Positions 16,193-24,837 of a stretch of 43,997 nucleotides of DNA are shown piece by piece (position 1 is the stretch's first letter; every line of letters starts with the position of its first letter). The position numbers were made by a program, and so were the translations under genes. The stretch lies in the NCBI GenBank assembly GCA_963660485.1, contig CAVKYH010000020.1:1-43997 (forward strand), written 5' to 3'. Origin of the DNA: UBA6398 sp963660485 (GTDB lineage Bacteria > Bacteroidota > Bacteroidia > Bacteroidales > Bacteroidaceae). The notes below the pieces were generated by a model that was not told the origin of the DNA, did not search any database, and was given only the letters and a program-made list of their open reading frames with translations.

Positions 16193-17227
16193 TTATACTT
16201 TGGGCATACCGAGGCGTTCCAGGCATTCGTTTATTGCGTTGCGCGTGCAGGTTCCGCGTTTCAACTCCTTGCTCCATTCCACCACGTTGCGCTCGAGTTG
16301 GGCGTATTGTTGGGGAGTGATTTGCGCGAGTGTCTTGTCGAGTTCGCGGAGTGTGTCGACGCAGATTCCTAATCCTTTGGCTTTTATAAATGGTGCGATG
16401 GCGGCTTCTTTCCATACTATCACGGGCAGGTGGCAGCGTATGCAGAGCGAAGTCTTTATGGGATTGTTTAGCTTGAGATAGCTTCCGTAGGGTCCTTCGC
16501 AGGCATCGAGTGAATTTCCGTCCCAAACCAAACCGAAATTGCAGTCGTTGTTTTCGATGAGGTGCGTGTCGTTTACAAATCCGTGGTAGTGCACGCTGTT
16601 GCTCTTGATTTGCGAGCCGTCGAAACCTCTTCCGTAGAGTTCGAGGTCGTAGTTCAAATCTTTTTCGGCAAGTGTGTAGAGAAATGCGTTCTTTTTTCTC
16701 GGCAATGCCCCGGCATACATTATTTTCAGCCGGCCTCCAGTGTATTCGCGTATCGGAGCTTGTGCGTCGGCAATATAGTCGGTCATGTGGTGTATTGCCA
16801 CAACGCCTTTGTAATTGTGCTCCAAAATCCACTTTTTCATGTTTTCGTTGTGCACAATCAGGGCGTCGGAGTTGTTGAGACGCTGCATTTCCTTTTTCGG
16901 TGTGATTTTCTTGCGGCGGCAGCTGCCCAAATCATGAATCAGGGTGATAACTTTTGCTCCGCGAAGGTGAGCCGCCTTGCAGATAAACGTGTAGTATTTC
17001 TTCACTGGGTATTGCAGCACAATCACATCGCCTTTGTGTAGTTTGAAAGGTATTGTGCATACGCCTGCAAGCGTTGCAAAAAAGCCCAATACCTTGTTGT
17101 GGAAATGCGTCTGCGGTAGGGCAACGTTCTTGAATCCCATATCCTGCATGATATGTTCGTTGAAATTCTTGGAGATGTTGCCTGCGTGTGCAAAGTCGCG
17201 GTAGTTGTGAGATGCGTAACAATACAT
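16193..17227 (-). CDS. GT-B glycosyltransferase, beta-1,6-galactofuranosyltransferase-like
   Basis: 344 residues from the ATG at 17225-17227 (MYCYASHNYRDFAHAG). No signal peptide; cytoplasmic enzyme. HKGDVIVLQYP, then KVITLIHDLGS and LNNSDALIVHN, resemble the bacterial galactofuranosyltransferase family. The C-terminal half has the donor-side pattern MYAGALPRKK, a GFV segment and YGSYLKLNNPIKTS. Probably adds a sugar to a cell-surface glycan. A longer frame to a TTG at 17299 is rejected because a TAACTTTG box lies at 17254-17261, between the two candidate starts. Standalone gene; acceptor unknown. Confidence 0.75.
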   Translation of the reverse strand: MYCYASHNYRDFAHAGNISKNFNEHIMQDMGFKNVALPQTHFHNKVLGFFATLAGVCTIPFKLHKGDVIVLQYPVKKYYTFICKAAHLRGAKVITLIHDLGSCRRKKITPKKEMQRLNNSDALIVHNENMKKWILEHNYKGVVAIHHMTDYIADAQAPIREYTGGRLKIMYAGALPRKKNAFLYTLAEKDLNYDLELYGRGFDGSQIKSNSVHYHGFVNDTHLIENNDCNFGLVWDGNSLDACEGPYGSYLKLNNPIKTSLCIRCHLPVIVWKEAAIAPFIKAKGLGICVDTLRELDKTLAQITPQQYAQLERNVVEWSKELKRGTCTRNAINECLERLGMPKV

Positions 17228-17253
17228 TGGCGTTTGTTTCTGTTTTCGGGGGC

Positions 17254-17261
17254 CAAAGTTA
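17254..17261 (-). promoter_or_regulatory. -7 box of the glycosyltransferase
   Basis: TAACTTTG on the minus strand, 26 nt upstream of the ATG at 17227. It supports the shorter start. No good -33 element is seen. Confidence 0.5.
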
Positions 17262-17390
17262 CGCAATTCCTTGATAATGCCAAGCATCGGGCGCAGCAAA
17301 CAGTCTGATATCGCGTAAAAAACAAGGGGCTTGGCAAATGCCGTGTGGCGTGCTGAAAAACGGCGTAAAGGCTTGCAAAAAACGACAACC

Positions 17391-17530
17391 GATCTCGCAA
17401 AAACTCCGGGCCATGTAATTTAAATTAGATGCGTCGGAATTTAAATTTGGTGGCCCGGAGTTTTTACAAGATGCCGACAAATTTTTTCGCCCTGCACAGC
17501 AGGGTTTTTGACTTGCGGAATAGAGGGTTT
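17391..17530 (+). repeat. Module A with start of module C
   Basis: AATTTAAATT at 17417-17426 and 17438-17447 (21-bp step) around the cassette AGATGCGTCGG. The left arm is CCGGGCCATGT and the right arm TGGTGGCCCGG. Outer inverted ends are GATCTCGCAAAAACTCC and GGAGTTTTTACAAGATGCC. Module C then begins (TTTTTTCGCC, CAGCAGGG, ACTTGCGGAA) and breaks off near 17530. It lies between the glycosyltransferase promoter and the GH78 gene terminator. Nothing else is seen in 17262-17390. Confidence 0.8.
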
Positions 17531-17550
17531 CGGCGCGGCCAATTTTTCGT

Positions 17551-17595
17551 ATAAAAAAGGACAAGCCCGCAAACGGCGGGCTTGTCCTTTTTATT
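17551..17595 (-). terminator. Intrinsic terminator of the GH78-like gene
   Basis: 17-bp perfect stem: 17554-17570 with 17576-17592, GC-rich at the loop (GCCCGC...GCGGGC) and A/T-rich at the base, so it can work in both directions. It is 45 nt past the stop codon. Confidence 0.9.
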
Positions 17596-17637
17596 AATAT
17601 GGTATGCCTTTAAACGATAGTCTTAGGCGTTTTTTCG

Positions 17638-19866
17638 TTAAAGGGCGATGCCTTCGATATTGTGCTTACCGGCCGAAAGTTTCAGCAGATATTTCGTGCC
17701 GTCTGCGCTTACGCTTAGTTTCTTCTTGCTGCCGTTTACGGAATACTTGGCATAGTCTTTTGGCAGAAGTATCTGAGCTTTCGTGCCTTTGGGCACGGTG
17801 ATGCTAACCTTGTAACCGTTTTCGCGGTTCACGTTGAGTTTTATGCTGCCATACTGTGTGGGAACAACAGTCTTTACATATTTCAGATTTCCAAGCTCAG
17901 GTTTTACGCTGAACTCGCGGAACGCCGGTTTCACGGGCGATATACCCGAAATGTACTGAGACATTATGATAAGCGGGCCGCCGCTCCAAGCGTGGTTGTA
18001 GCTTCCTCCGTGAAGGTCGAACAGTTCCCAGAGAGTTGAAAGCGGACTGTCGATCATCTGTTTATAGCGTTTGAGCATACGATCTATGGCGTCTTGCGTA
18101 TAACCCATTTCGCAAATTGCCTGCAATACGTACCGCTCCATGTAAGGACTGGCAAATTCTACATTTTTGAACAATTCTCTCAAAACAGGATACTGCTCCT
18201 TGGTTGCGATGCCCGATATCACAGCTACGGATTGCGTGCGGTCGTCGGTTTTGCCGGTATATGAAGTGTGGCGGTAGCCGTTTCCTGTCCAGAATTTGCT
18301 TCTGAAAGTGTTGTCAAGCTTGTCTGCGGCATTCTGTGCCCATTTTGCTTCGGCATCTTCGCCTATAAGTTCCGCCTGCTTAGCGTAGTTTTTGAGCGTA
18401 ACCGAATACCATGCTTGACACAAGGCCTGCATGTCGGCATTGTCGCCCCAGTCGCCCCAATCCCAAGCACCGGGACGGTATTCTACTAAGCCGTCGTTTT
18501 CGATTTTCCACTTGTGCATGTAACGTTTTGCGGCGGGGAATACATATTTAATGGTTGCCGCATCGCCGGTGCCCATATAATAATTCCAGTTGCCCAATCC
18601 CATGAACGCCATGGTCTGTTGCGGTAGTTCTTTGTCCCAATTTCCTGCGGGCACGGGGGCATACATTACGGAATCCGGCTTTTGCCAGTCGGCGAATTCG
18701 CGTGCGCATTTGCGTGTCAACAGGTTTGCGCTCGGCGAAAGCGAATAGAATACTTCCACCATCTCGTTTGATACATCGCCTATCCATTGTGCTCTTTCGC
18801 GGTCGGGACAGTCCATGTATGTGTCGCGCATTGTGATGTAAAGGGTGCGCTGCGATTTTTTCCAAAGTGAGTTGAGGTCGGAATTGTCGCACTCGAAACT
18901 TCCGGCAAATGCGCAGTCGTATCCCGTTTCGCGGTATGCCAGCGAAATTACTTCCACTCCCTCGGGAATTGTGTATATAACTTCGTGCCCGTTCATCCAA
19001 CCAAGATTTTCGTAGGTCTGTTCTCCGTTTTTCGTGATGTATTCGGCGAACACATTAACCTCGCCATTGGGTGCGGGAGTTGCGTAGTCGTCGGTGCGAA
19101 TGTCGATTTTCTTTCCCGCAGGTGCGTTTACTTTCAAAACGGGAGCGAACTGGCAGTTGTAGGGAAGGGTGCAGATTATTTTATTTCCGTCGCGGCGTTG
19201 CGATGGATAGGCTTTCACGCCGTAGTCTTTCCATTGTGGAATTTCGCGTTTGGCAAATTTGTTCCAGTCGGAGGCTTCGGGTGTGGTTTCCACGGCTTGT
19301 TTCCACGCCGAGTCGTTGAAGTCTGCGGAATACCATTGCGGAATGTCTTTCTGTGCGTTGAATCCTATGCACGATTCGGGGAGTCGCCAGTTTGGTTCCC
19401 GACCTTCGGGTTTGTAGAATGCGGGGTGTATGTCGGTGAGCCAGGTGTTGTCGCTTTCATAGTGTTTTTTGCCCACGGTAAGGTCGAAATAGAGTCCGCC
19501 CATCTTGGAATTGCGATGGCTGAATCCGTGTTTGCCGTAAAACCATACGAGCACGGCTATGGAGTTGCTGCCCTTTTTCAGATGTTTCAGCTTTACGTAG
19601 TCGATATATGTGTCCTTGGGGTTGGGACCACGCTTGAGTTGTCCTTCATAAACCTCGAGTTCGCCGTTTACATAGAGCCAATATTTGCTGTCGGCTGCTA
19701 TGCGCAGGGTATTGTCGTTTACATTGCCGTCGATGTTGAATGTCTTGCGAAAACAAATCCATTGACTCACGGCTGGAGCCTCGGGAGTGGTGATGATCTT
19801 TGCCGCATTTGCATCGGTAAATGCAAGCGTGGCAATCATGGCGATCAGAAATAAGATACGCTTCAT
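17638..19866 (-). CDS. Exported GH78-like alpha-L-rhamnosidase
   Basis: 742 residues with a signal peptide (about 1-21, ending ANA). An N-terminal beta-sandwich carbohydrate-binding-like part (about 25-330) is followed by an (alpha/alpha)6 catalytic domain. This carries the family signature DCPDRERAQWIGD near 350-362, SLWELFDLHGGSYNHAWSGG near 610-630 with the second catalytic Glu, and a C-terminal beta domain. It would release terminal rhamnose or a related sugar from plant or host glycans in the periplasm. It is somewhat shorter than many GH78 enzymes. It is not next to a SusC/SusD pair. It has its own promoter box (19900-19907) and terminator. The family is good; the sugar is not proven. 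Confidence 0.82.
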   Translation of the reverse strand: MKRILFLIAMIATLAFTDANAAKIITTPEAPAVSQWICFRKTFNIDGNVNDNTLRIAADSKYWLYVNGELEVYEGQLKRGPNPKDTYIDYVKLKHLKKGSNSIAVLVWFYGKHGFSHRNSKMGGLYFDLTVGKKHYESDNTWLTDIHPAFYKPEGREPNWRLPESCIGFNAQKDIPQWYSADFNDSAWKQAVETTPEASDWNKFAKREIPQWKDYGVKAYPSQRRDGNKIICTLPYNCQFAPVLKVNAPAGKKIDIRTDDYATPAPNGEVNVFAEYITKNGEQTYENLGWMNGHEVIYTIPEGVEVISLAYRETGYDCAFAGSFECDNSDLNSLWKKSQRTLYITMRDTYMDCPDRERAQWIGDVSNEMVEVFYSLSPSANLLTRKCAREFADWQKPDSVMYAPVPAGNWDKELPQQTMAFMGLGNWNYYMGTGDAATIKYVFPAAKRYMHKWKIENDGLVEYRPGAWDWGDWGDNADMQALCQAWYSVTLKNYAKQAELIGEDAEAKWAQNAADKLDNTFRSKFWTGNGYRHTSYTGKTDDRTQSVAVISGIATKEQYPVLRELFKNVEFASPYMERYVLQAICEMGYTQDAIDRMLKRYKQMIDSPLSTLWELFDLHGGSYNHAWSGGPLIIMSQYISGISPVKPAFREFSVKPELGNLKYVKTVVPTQYGSIKLNVNRENGYKVSITVPKGTKAQILLPKDYAKYSVNGSKKKLSVSADGTKYLLKLSAGKHNIEGIAL

Positions 19867-19899
19867 AAACTGTGTTTTATTTTTTAATGATTATTGTAG

Positions 19900-19907
19900 C
19901 AAAAGTA
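19900..19907 (-). promoter_or_regulatory. -7 box of the GH78-like gene
   Basis: TACTTTTG on the minus strand, 33 nt before the ATG, with TTTG at 19931-19934 23 nt further upstream, slightly wider than the usual spacing. Confidence 0.5.
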
Positions 19908-20012
19908 GCAATAAAATTTGAGAGAACGAACAAAATTGAATGCTAAAACCGTAAGCGTGTATATAATGTCGCAAGTTTTTACAACCGCAAATATATAGGG
20001 AAAAAACAAGTA

Positions 20013-20092
20013 GGCATCTCGTAAAAACTCCGGGCCACCAAATTTAAATTCCGGGCCATGTAATTTAAATTACATGGCCCGGAGTAAAAACA
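20013..20092. repeat. Module A copy with a 34-bp perfect palindrome
   Basis: AATTTAAATT at 20041-20050 and 20062-20071 (21-bp step) around CCGGGCCATGT. The right arm ACATGGCCCGG is its exact reverse complement, so 20050-20083 is a perfect 34-bp palindrome. The left arm is CCGGGCCACCA after GGCATCTCGTAAAAACT. The right end runs straight into the terminator hairpin at 20094-20123. The rest of 19908-20012 shows nothing recognisable. Confidence 0.8.
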
Positions 20093-20123
20093 AAAACAGA
20101 CATTGTTTTTGCAATGTCTGTTT
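20092..20123 (-). terminator. Module-B-derived terminator of the metallophosphatase
   Basis: A 12-bp stem (20094-20105 with 20112-20123) containing ACAGACATTG, with loop TTTTTG. On the minus strand it is followed by TGTTTTTAC. The arm and loop are the core of a module B repeat, so a repeat unit serves as terminator here. It is 67 nt past the stop codon. Confidence 0.75.
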
Positions 20124-20189
20124 AATGAAGTGAGAAATGAGGCAATGTTTTGATTTTGAGAAAGAAAACTCGAAGATTGCCTCTGTCTT

Positions 20190-21371
20190 TTATTTCGCTG
20201 CGAAATCTTTTTCGAGCAAGGTCTTTCCTTTGGTGTCAACAACCTTGATTTTGAGTTTCCCATTATTGGTTTCGCCGGTAATATACGAGTTGTTGGAATT
20301 GATTATTACGGGGAAATCTGCACCGTCGATGTTGGGAATCCAATTGAAACGGTGATAGTGTGCACAAAGCATCACGTCAACTTTTGCATTGCTGAGTGCC
20401 GGTAAAAACTTCTCCTTTACCTCGTAGTCGCCGTGCCATGCGTCGGGAGTGTTTGCGGGTGGAACGTGGCAGATAACCACATGATATTTCGCGCGCTTGT
20501 ATTCCTCAGAATTTACAACCTGTTTTATCCATTCGGCTTGCTCTGTGCGATAAACGTCATAGGCGTTTGCTCCTGCGTATTCAATGTCATCATCGGGTTT
20601 GTCTTCTCCCGAATCGAGAGCAATGAAGAACACCGGTCCTTGTTGCCAAGCAAAGTAAAGGTTGGGCTGTTGCGGGCAAACATAAGTATGGAAATTGGCA
20701 GCGCCTGCCCCACGTGTTTCATGATTTCCGCGCACATAATAAAAAGGTTGTTCGGAAGCAAACATTTTTATGCTCTCGTCAAGAAAACCGGAAAAGAGCA
20801 CTTCGTCATCGGGCAGTATGTTTACCATATCACCATTGTATATCACGGCGTCGCGGTGCTTGTAGTCGGCTGCTTCGAGCATTTGTTTCATCACATCAAT
20901 GCGCTGGTGGATATCGTTGAGCACTACAAACGAAGTTTCGGGCTTTGTGCGGTCGTTTGTGGTGAATGTAAGCGGTGCTTTGCTGAATACATCTGTTGCG
21001 GCAACGTATCCCCAAACGATGTGCCAGCCTTCGCGTTTGAGCACTTCCTGTGAATAAATGCGATAGCGGTATTTTGTGCCCGGCTTCAAGCCCGTGATTC
21101 TTACGGCGTGTACAGTGCCGATGCGCTTTATGCCGATATGGCTGTCATAATATTTGGGGCGTTCCTGAGAATAGAAGTTGGATTTGTCGTCAGGAGCAAT
21201 TTCCACCCAACCGTTCGAAGGATTGTTTGTTGTCCAAACAATGGTGGCTTCGGTTTCGTAGACATTTTGCAAATAAGGTCCGTGGAGGATTTGAATGCCA
21301 TCGGCATACGTAGCAACCGGAAGCATCATCAGCAATACGGCTGCAAACAATAGAATCGTTTTTCTGTTCAT
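20190..21371 (-). CDS. Exported metallophosphatase with purple-acid-phosphatase-like N-domain
   Basis: 393 residues with a signal peptide (about 1-23, ending YADG). Residues about 25-135 form a fibronectin-III-like domain with the TATIVWTTNNPSNGWVE pattern of purple acid phosphatases. The catalytic domain (about 145-370) has the metal-ligand blocks VLNDIH, YNGDMVN, RGNHE, ICHVPP and CAHYHRFNW. It likely hydrolyses phosphomonoesters or diesters in the periplasm. Own promoter box at 21429-21436 and terminator at 20092-20123. Substrate unknown; a link to the glycan genes around it is inference from position. Confidence 0.85.
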   Translation of the reverse strand: MNRKTILLFAAVLLMMLPVATYADGIQILHGPYLQNVYETEATIVWTTNNPSNGWVEIAPDDKSNFYSQERPKYYDSHIGIKRIGTVHAVRITGLKPGTKYRYRIYSQEVLKREGWHIVWGYVAATDVFSKAPLTFTTNDRTKPETSFVVLNDIHQRIDVMKQMLEAADYKHRDAVIYNGDMVNILPDDEVLFSGFLDESIKMFASEQPFYYVRGNHETRGAGAANFHTYVCPQQPNLYFAWQQGPVFFIALDSGEDKPDDDIEYAGANAYDVYRTEQAEWIKQVVNSEEYKRAKYHVVICHVPPANTPDAWHGDYEVKEKFLPALSNAKVDVMLCAHYHRFNWIPNIDGADFPVIINSNNSYITGETNNGKLKIKVVDTKGKTLLEKDFAAK

Positions 21372-21428
21372 ATTTCTGTTTTTATGATTTTTCTTCGGAA
21401 TTTTGTCGGTATTCGTTGTAAACAGCTA

Positions 21429-21436
21429 CAAATGTA
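21429..21436 (-). promoter_or_regulatory. -7 box of the metallophosphatase
   Basis: TACATTTG on the minus strand, 57 nt upstream of the ATG. It matches TAnnTTTG; no -33 element is evident. Confidence 0.5.
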
Positions 21437-21490
21437 GCGATTTATACTCTAATATCTTGTAAACAACAGGCCCGAAGCGCTTGATTGAAA

Positions 21491-21528
21491 CAAAAAAAGT
21501 TCCCGATCTCACGAATGAAATCGGGAAC
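21491..21528 (-). terminator. Intrinsic terminator of the oxidoreductase-DUF1080 operon
   Basis: GTTCCCGAT (21499-21507) pairs with ATCGGGAAC (21520-21528), followed on the minus strand by seven T (21498-21492). It lies 31 nt past the stop codon. Confidence 0.9.
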
Positions 21529-21559
21529 AACAATGTATGGCTAAATTTTCTGTCGCATT

Positions 21560-24500
21560 TTATTTGCGGCGGGTCGTTGTCTTTTTGTTCTTGCTCAGGT
21601 CGAGAATACGTATGTTGCGGAAACGAACGCCCGGACCATGACCGCAGAAACTTACGTAGCCGTCTTTGTTGAACAAACCCGGGTGGTTTTTGTGGTCAAC
21701 GGTATAAGGATTTTTCTTATCGCCGTTGGGAGCTACATTATGTCCCTGGCAAGCCTCGCGGATATTGCAGTCGGTTACAACTTCTCCGTTGACGGTTACA
21801 ATGATACGGTCGCCAACGGCACGAATCTCCTGAGTGTTCCAAGTTCCGAGCTTGTCGAATTTCACGTGTTTGGGCACGCATATTCCGTAAACCGAACCGT
21901 GCTGCTGATAAGGCTGGAGACCTGCATAGATCGGGTCGTCGTGGTCAAGAATCTGGATTTCCATTCCATCGTAAGCCGCATCGGAGCCTATGTTGGTGCG
22001 AATGCCCACGCCGTTGTTAACTCCCGGAGTTTCGAAACAGAATTCAAAACGATAAACAAAGTCGCTATATTTTTTCTTGGTGTAAAGATTTCCGCTGCCG
22101 CCATAGTGTGCAGTTACGTAAATCGTTCCTTTGTCGGGAGTATAGCCCGTGGTGTTTCCTTGCCACTTGTCAAGGGAATGTCCGTCGAACAAAAGTTCGA
22201 AACCGGCCTTCTTTTCTTCGTCCGACAAGGTATATACGGGAGTTGCCGGCAGGAGATTGGCATTATAATTACGCAAAGTAGCAGTGCCTTTCGTGGAAAC
22301 AATTTCCATATTTCCGGATATGGCAGACTTTTCTGTGCCTGCAATTTCCTTGAACACGGCATTTGTGGTAATCTTCTCGCCGTTTGATTCGATAAACAAG
22401 CGGTCGTCAACCAAAGATACCTTCAATGTATTGAATTCTCCTTCGGGATTTACGGTATAAGTCTTATTTGTGCCGATAATTTCAAGACCTTTGGCAGAAA
22501 GACGGGCCACAGGCAACGAACGCAATACCACGGTAGCTTCACCATCTGTCTTCCAGTCGAGAATATACGAGATGTTCTCCTGATTCTTTGCGAACGAAAG
22601 TTTTTCACCTTGTGCAAAATCTTTGAGGTTTGCGTTGATAGTGAAACCATTTCCGTCTTTGTGTTTGCCGAGAGTCTCTGTTATTTCGTCAACAGCGTAT
22701 CCGGCATCGGCGTTTCCTGAATTCTTCTTTTCAAGAGCGATTTCCTTTGCCTTGTTAAGCAACTTCACAACTTCGTCTCCTGCGTTGAGCTCATCGTTAT
22801 GGCTCACGATTGTTTTTACAGCGTATGCAGCGTTGTAGCTATAGGTTGCATTGTTCATTTTATCGGCTACAACAGCCAGGGGCTGCAATTCGTGGATAGA
22901 ACCAAGGTCGCTAATCAAACGTGTAACTGTTTTCTCAGCCGGATTGCAGTCTAACGCGTTGAGGAGATGCTGATATTTTTTTACCTTATTGCTTATGTTT
23001 TTGTCTACAAGGGTAATGTAACGCGAAATAGTCTGTTCCTTATAAGTAGGATACTGTTTGGCGACGCTCAAAAGCACCGGAATTACTTCGGGATTGTTTA
23101 CGAGAAGCATAGCCTTTATTGCAGATTCCGAAGTAGAGGAATTGGTAAGAGCTTTCTGCAAGTCTGTGAGCGCTTCGCTTGTTCCCGATTGTGCGAGAAG
23201 GGTGTAGTAATATTCGGGGTGCTTGCTGTTTTTGATATAGTTTGCTGCAGCCGAATATTGTTCCGATGCGCTTTGTGCCACGAGGGAGTTGCAGAGAGCT
23301 TTCTGCAGTTTTTCCGTAGCAGAACCTGAACTTTTTTCGAGCAGAGCCGCAATGTTTCCGGAATAGTTGCTTGCCGAAGCAGCTACGCCTGCTATTGCGT
23401 CATAAGCAGCGGTGCTTACGGCTGCGTCAGACGAACCTGTGAGTTTTTCCACTTCGTTGTATGCGGAATGTATATGACGTTGTCCGGCGATTTTCAGAGC
23501 TGGTACGAGCGAAGCGGCATCTTTTCCGTTTTTGAGCACATTTAATATGCCCGATGTGATGTCGCCGTTGAAAGCAAGCAGTTGTTTTGACGCATAGCTT
23601 CCGTTTTTCTTGTCGAGTTGTGCTACAAGAGTTTCGAGAGCTTTGGGCGTGCCGATTTTTGCAAGAGCCTCCATGCCGGCACATGAGAGAGCGGAGTCGG
23701 TCGAAGCCACGGCGTTCACCATAACTTCTTCCTGGGCTGTAGCATGATTGTTGCCGAGCCATTTCACAACGTCGGTTTTTGCCGGAGTTGCGAGTTTGCC
23801 ATAAGCCGAAGCCACGGTGGAATAAATATCTTTGCCTGCGTATTCCTCTGCATTGAGAAGCGCAGTATTGCGATACTCAATATTTTTATCTTTCAAGGCA
23901 TTCACCACTTCTTTTGCGGCTTTGTTGCCCGAAGATTTGAGAAGCAGACGAAGACCTGCGCAACGGGTTGCAGAATTCTTGGCTTTAACGAGCGCTTTGG
24001 CTGCTTTGGCAACGGTATTGTTGTCGCTGCGGTCAAGAATCTTGATGTAGGCATCGAGAGCATGGGTTGTTTCGGGAGCGAAGCTGGTTGTTTTCGCAGC
24101 ACTTTCGAGAACTTTCAAAGATTTCTCGCTGCCAACGGCTGCCATAGCGTCGTAAACTGCAATGAGTGTCTTGGCGTCTGCGCCTTTTACCCACGAAACG
24201 AGTTGGTCTTCGGCGTCTTTCAACTTGCGTGCCTTCACGATTTTTGCAAGTGAGTAATGGGGTACTTTTGTTGCGGTCTTAACCACGTTGAGTGCCTCGT
24301 TGTCAACGCCGGGAAGGGTTTCTATTGCGGCGAGTGCGGGAATGCTCAGTTTTTCATCGTTCAAATATTTTGCGAAAAGGGCGAAGTCTTCGGCATTTGC
24401 CACTCTGCGCAACTGATTGAGGAGGAAAGTCTTGTTTGTTACGTCGCTGCATTTGTCGATTGCCTTGATAAGACCGCTTCTTACGCCGGCGCGATATTTT

Positions 24501-24796
24501 TCGCCGTCTTTGGAGGCAGCATAATCGGTGATGCCGCTAAGGGCGTATTCAAAGACAGAATTTTTTACGTCTTTGCCTGCGGGTTTCAGGTTGCCGGCTA
24601 TCATGCAAACGCCTTCTTCGCCGGTAGAAGCCATCTCGCCGATCACCTGATTGAATGTCTTGAGATTTTTGGCAGGGAGTTGCGCGAGTCCGTCGGCTAT
24701 GATTGTTGAAGCCACGCGGTTGCGGCTGTCGGTCTGTGCAAACGTTGCGGTGAAGCACAGCACAGCTATCAATAATAATGATATGTATTTTTTCAT
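21560..24796 (-). CDS. Exported HEAT-repeat protein with C-terminal DUF1080 (3-keto-disaccharide hydrolase) domain
   Basis: 1078 residues with a signal peptide (about 1-20, ending TFAQ). Residues about 25-690 are alpha-helical HEAT-like repeats. A beta-rich spacer follows (about 700-860), then the DUF1080 lectin-like domain (about 865-1070), recognised by GFELLFDGHSLDKWQG, GVNNGVGIRTNIGSDAAYD, MEIQILDHDD, GSVYGICVP and the end VRFRNIRILDL. DUF1080 members are linked to cleavage of glycosides after 3-oxidation of the sugar. The 41-nt gap after a Gfo/Idh/MocA oxidoreductase supports an oxidise-then-cleave pair. HEAT repeats may bind a partner. The domains are clear; the substrate is not. Confidence 0.85.
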   Translation of the reverse strand: MKKYISLLLIAVLCFTATFAQTDSRNRVASTIIADGLAQLPAKNLKTFNQVIGEMASTGEEGVCMIAGNLKPAGKDVKNSVFEYALSGITDYAASKDGEKYRAGVRSGLIKAIDKCSDVTNKTFLLNQLRRVANAEDFALFAKYLNDEKLSIPALAAIETLPGVDNEALNVVKTATKVPHYSLAKIVKARKLKDAEDQLVSWVKGADAKTLIAVYDAMAAVGSEKSLKVLESAAKTTSFAPETTHALDAYIKILDRSDNNTVAKAAKALVKAKNSATRCAGLRLLLKSSGNKAAKEVVNALKDKNIEYRNTALLNAEEYAGKDIYSTVASAYGKLATPAKTDVVKWLGNNHATAQEEVMVNAVASTDSALSCAGMEALAKIGTPKALETLVAQLDKKNGSYASKQLLAFNGDITSGILNVLKNGKDAASLVPALKIAGQRHIHSAYNEVEKLTGSSDAAVSTAAYDAIAGVAASASNYSGNIAALLEKSSGSATEKLQKALCNSLVAQSASEQYSAAANYIKNSKHPEYYYTLLAQSGTSEALTDLQKALTNSSTSESAIKAMLLVNNPEVIPVLLSVAKQYPTYKEQTISRYITLVDKNISNKVKKYQHLLNALDCNPAEKTVTRLISDLGSIHELQPLAVVADKMNNATYSYNAAYAVKTIVSHNDELNAGDEVVKLLNKAKEIALEKKNSGNADAGYAVDEITETLGKHKDGNGFTINANLKDFAQGEKLSFAKNQENISYILDWKTDGEATVVLRSLPVARLSAKGLEIIGTNKTYTVNPEGEFNTLKVSLVDDRLFIESNGEKITTNAVFKEIAGTEKSAISGNMEIVSTKGTATLRNYNANLLPATPVYTLSDEEKKAGFELLFDGHSLDKWQGNTTGYTPDKGTIYVTAHYGGSGNLYTKKKYSDFVYRFEFCFETPGVNNGVGIRTNIGSDAAYDGMEIQILDHDDPIYAGLQPYQQHGSVYGICVPKHVKFDKLGTWNTQEIRAVGDRIIVTVNGEVVTDCNIREACQGHNVAPNGDKKNPYTVDHKNHPGLFNKDGYVSFCGHGPGVRFRNIRILDLSKNKKTTTRRK

Positions 24797-24837
24797 TTCC
24801 TTGTCGGTTTAGTTGATATTTGTTCTTACTTCATCGA

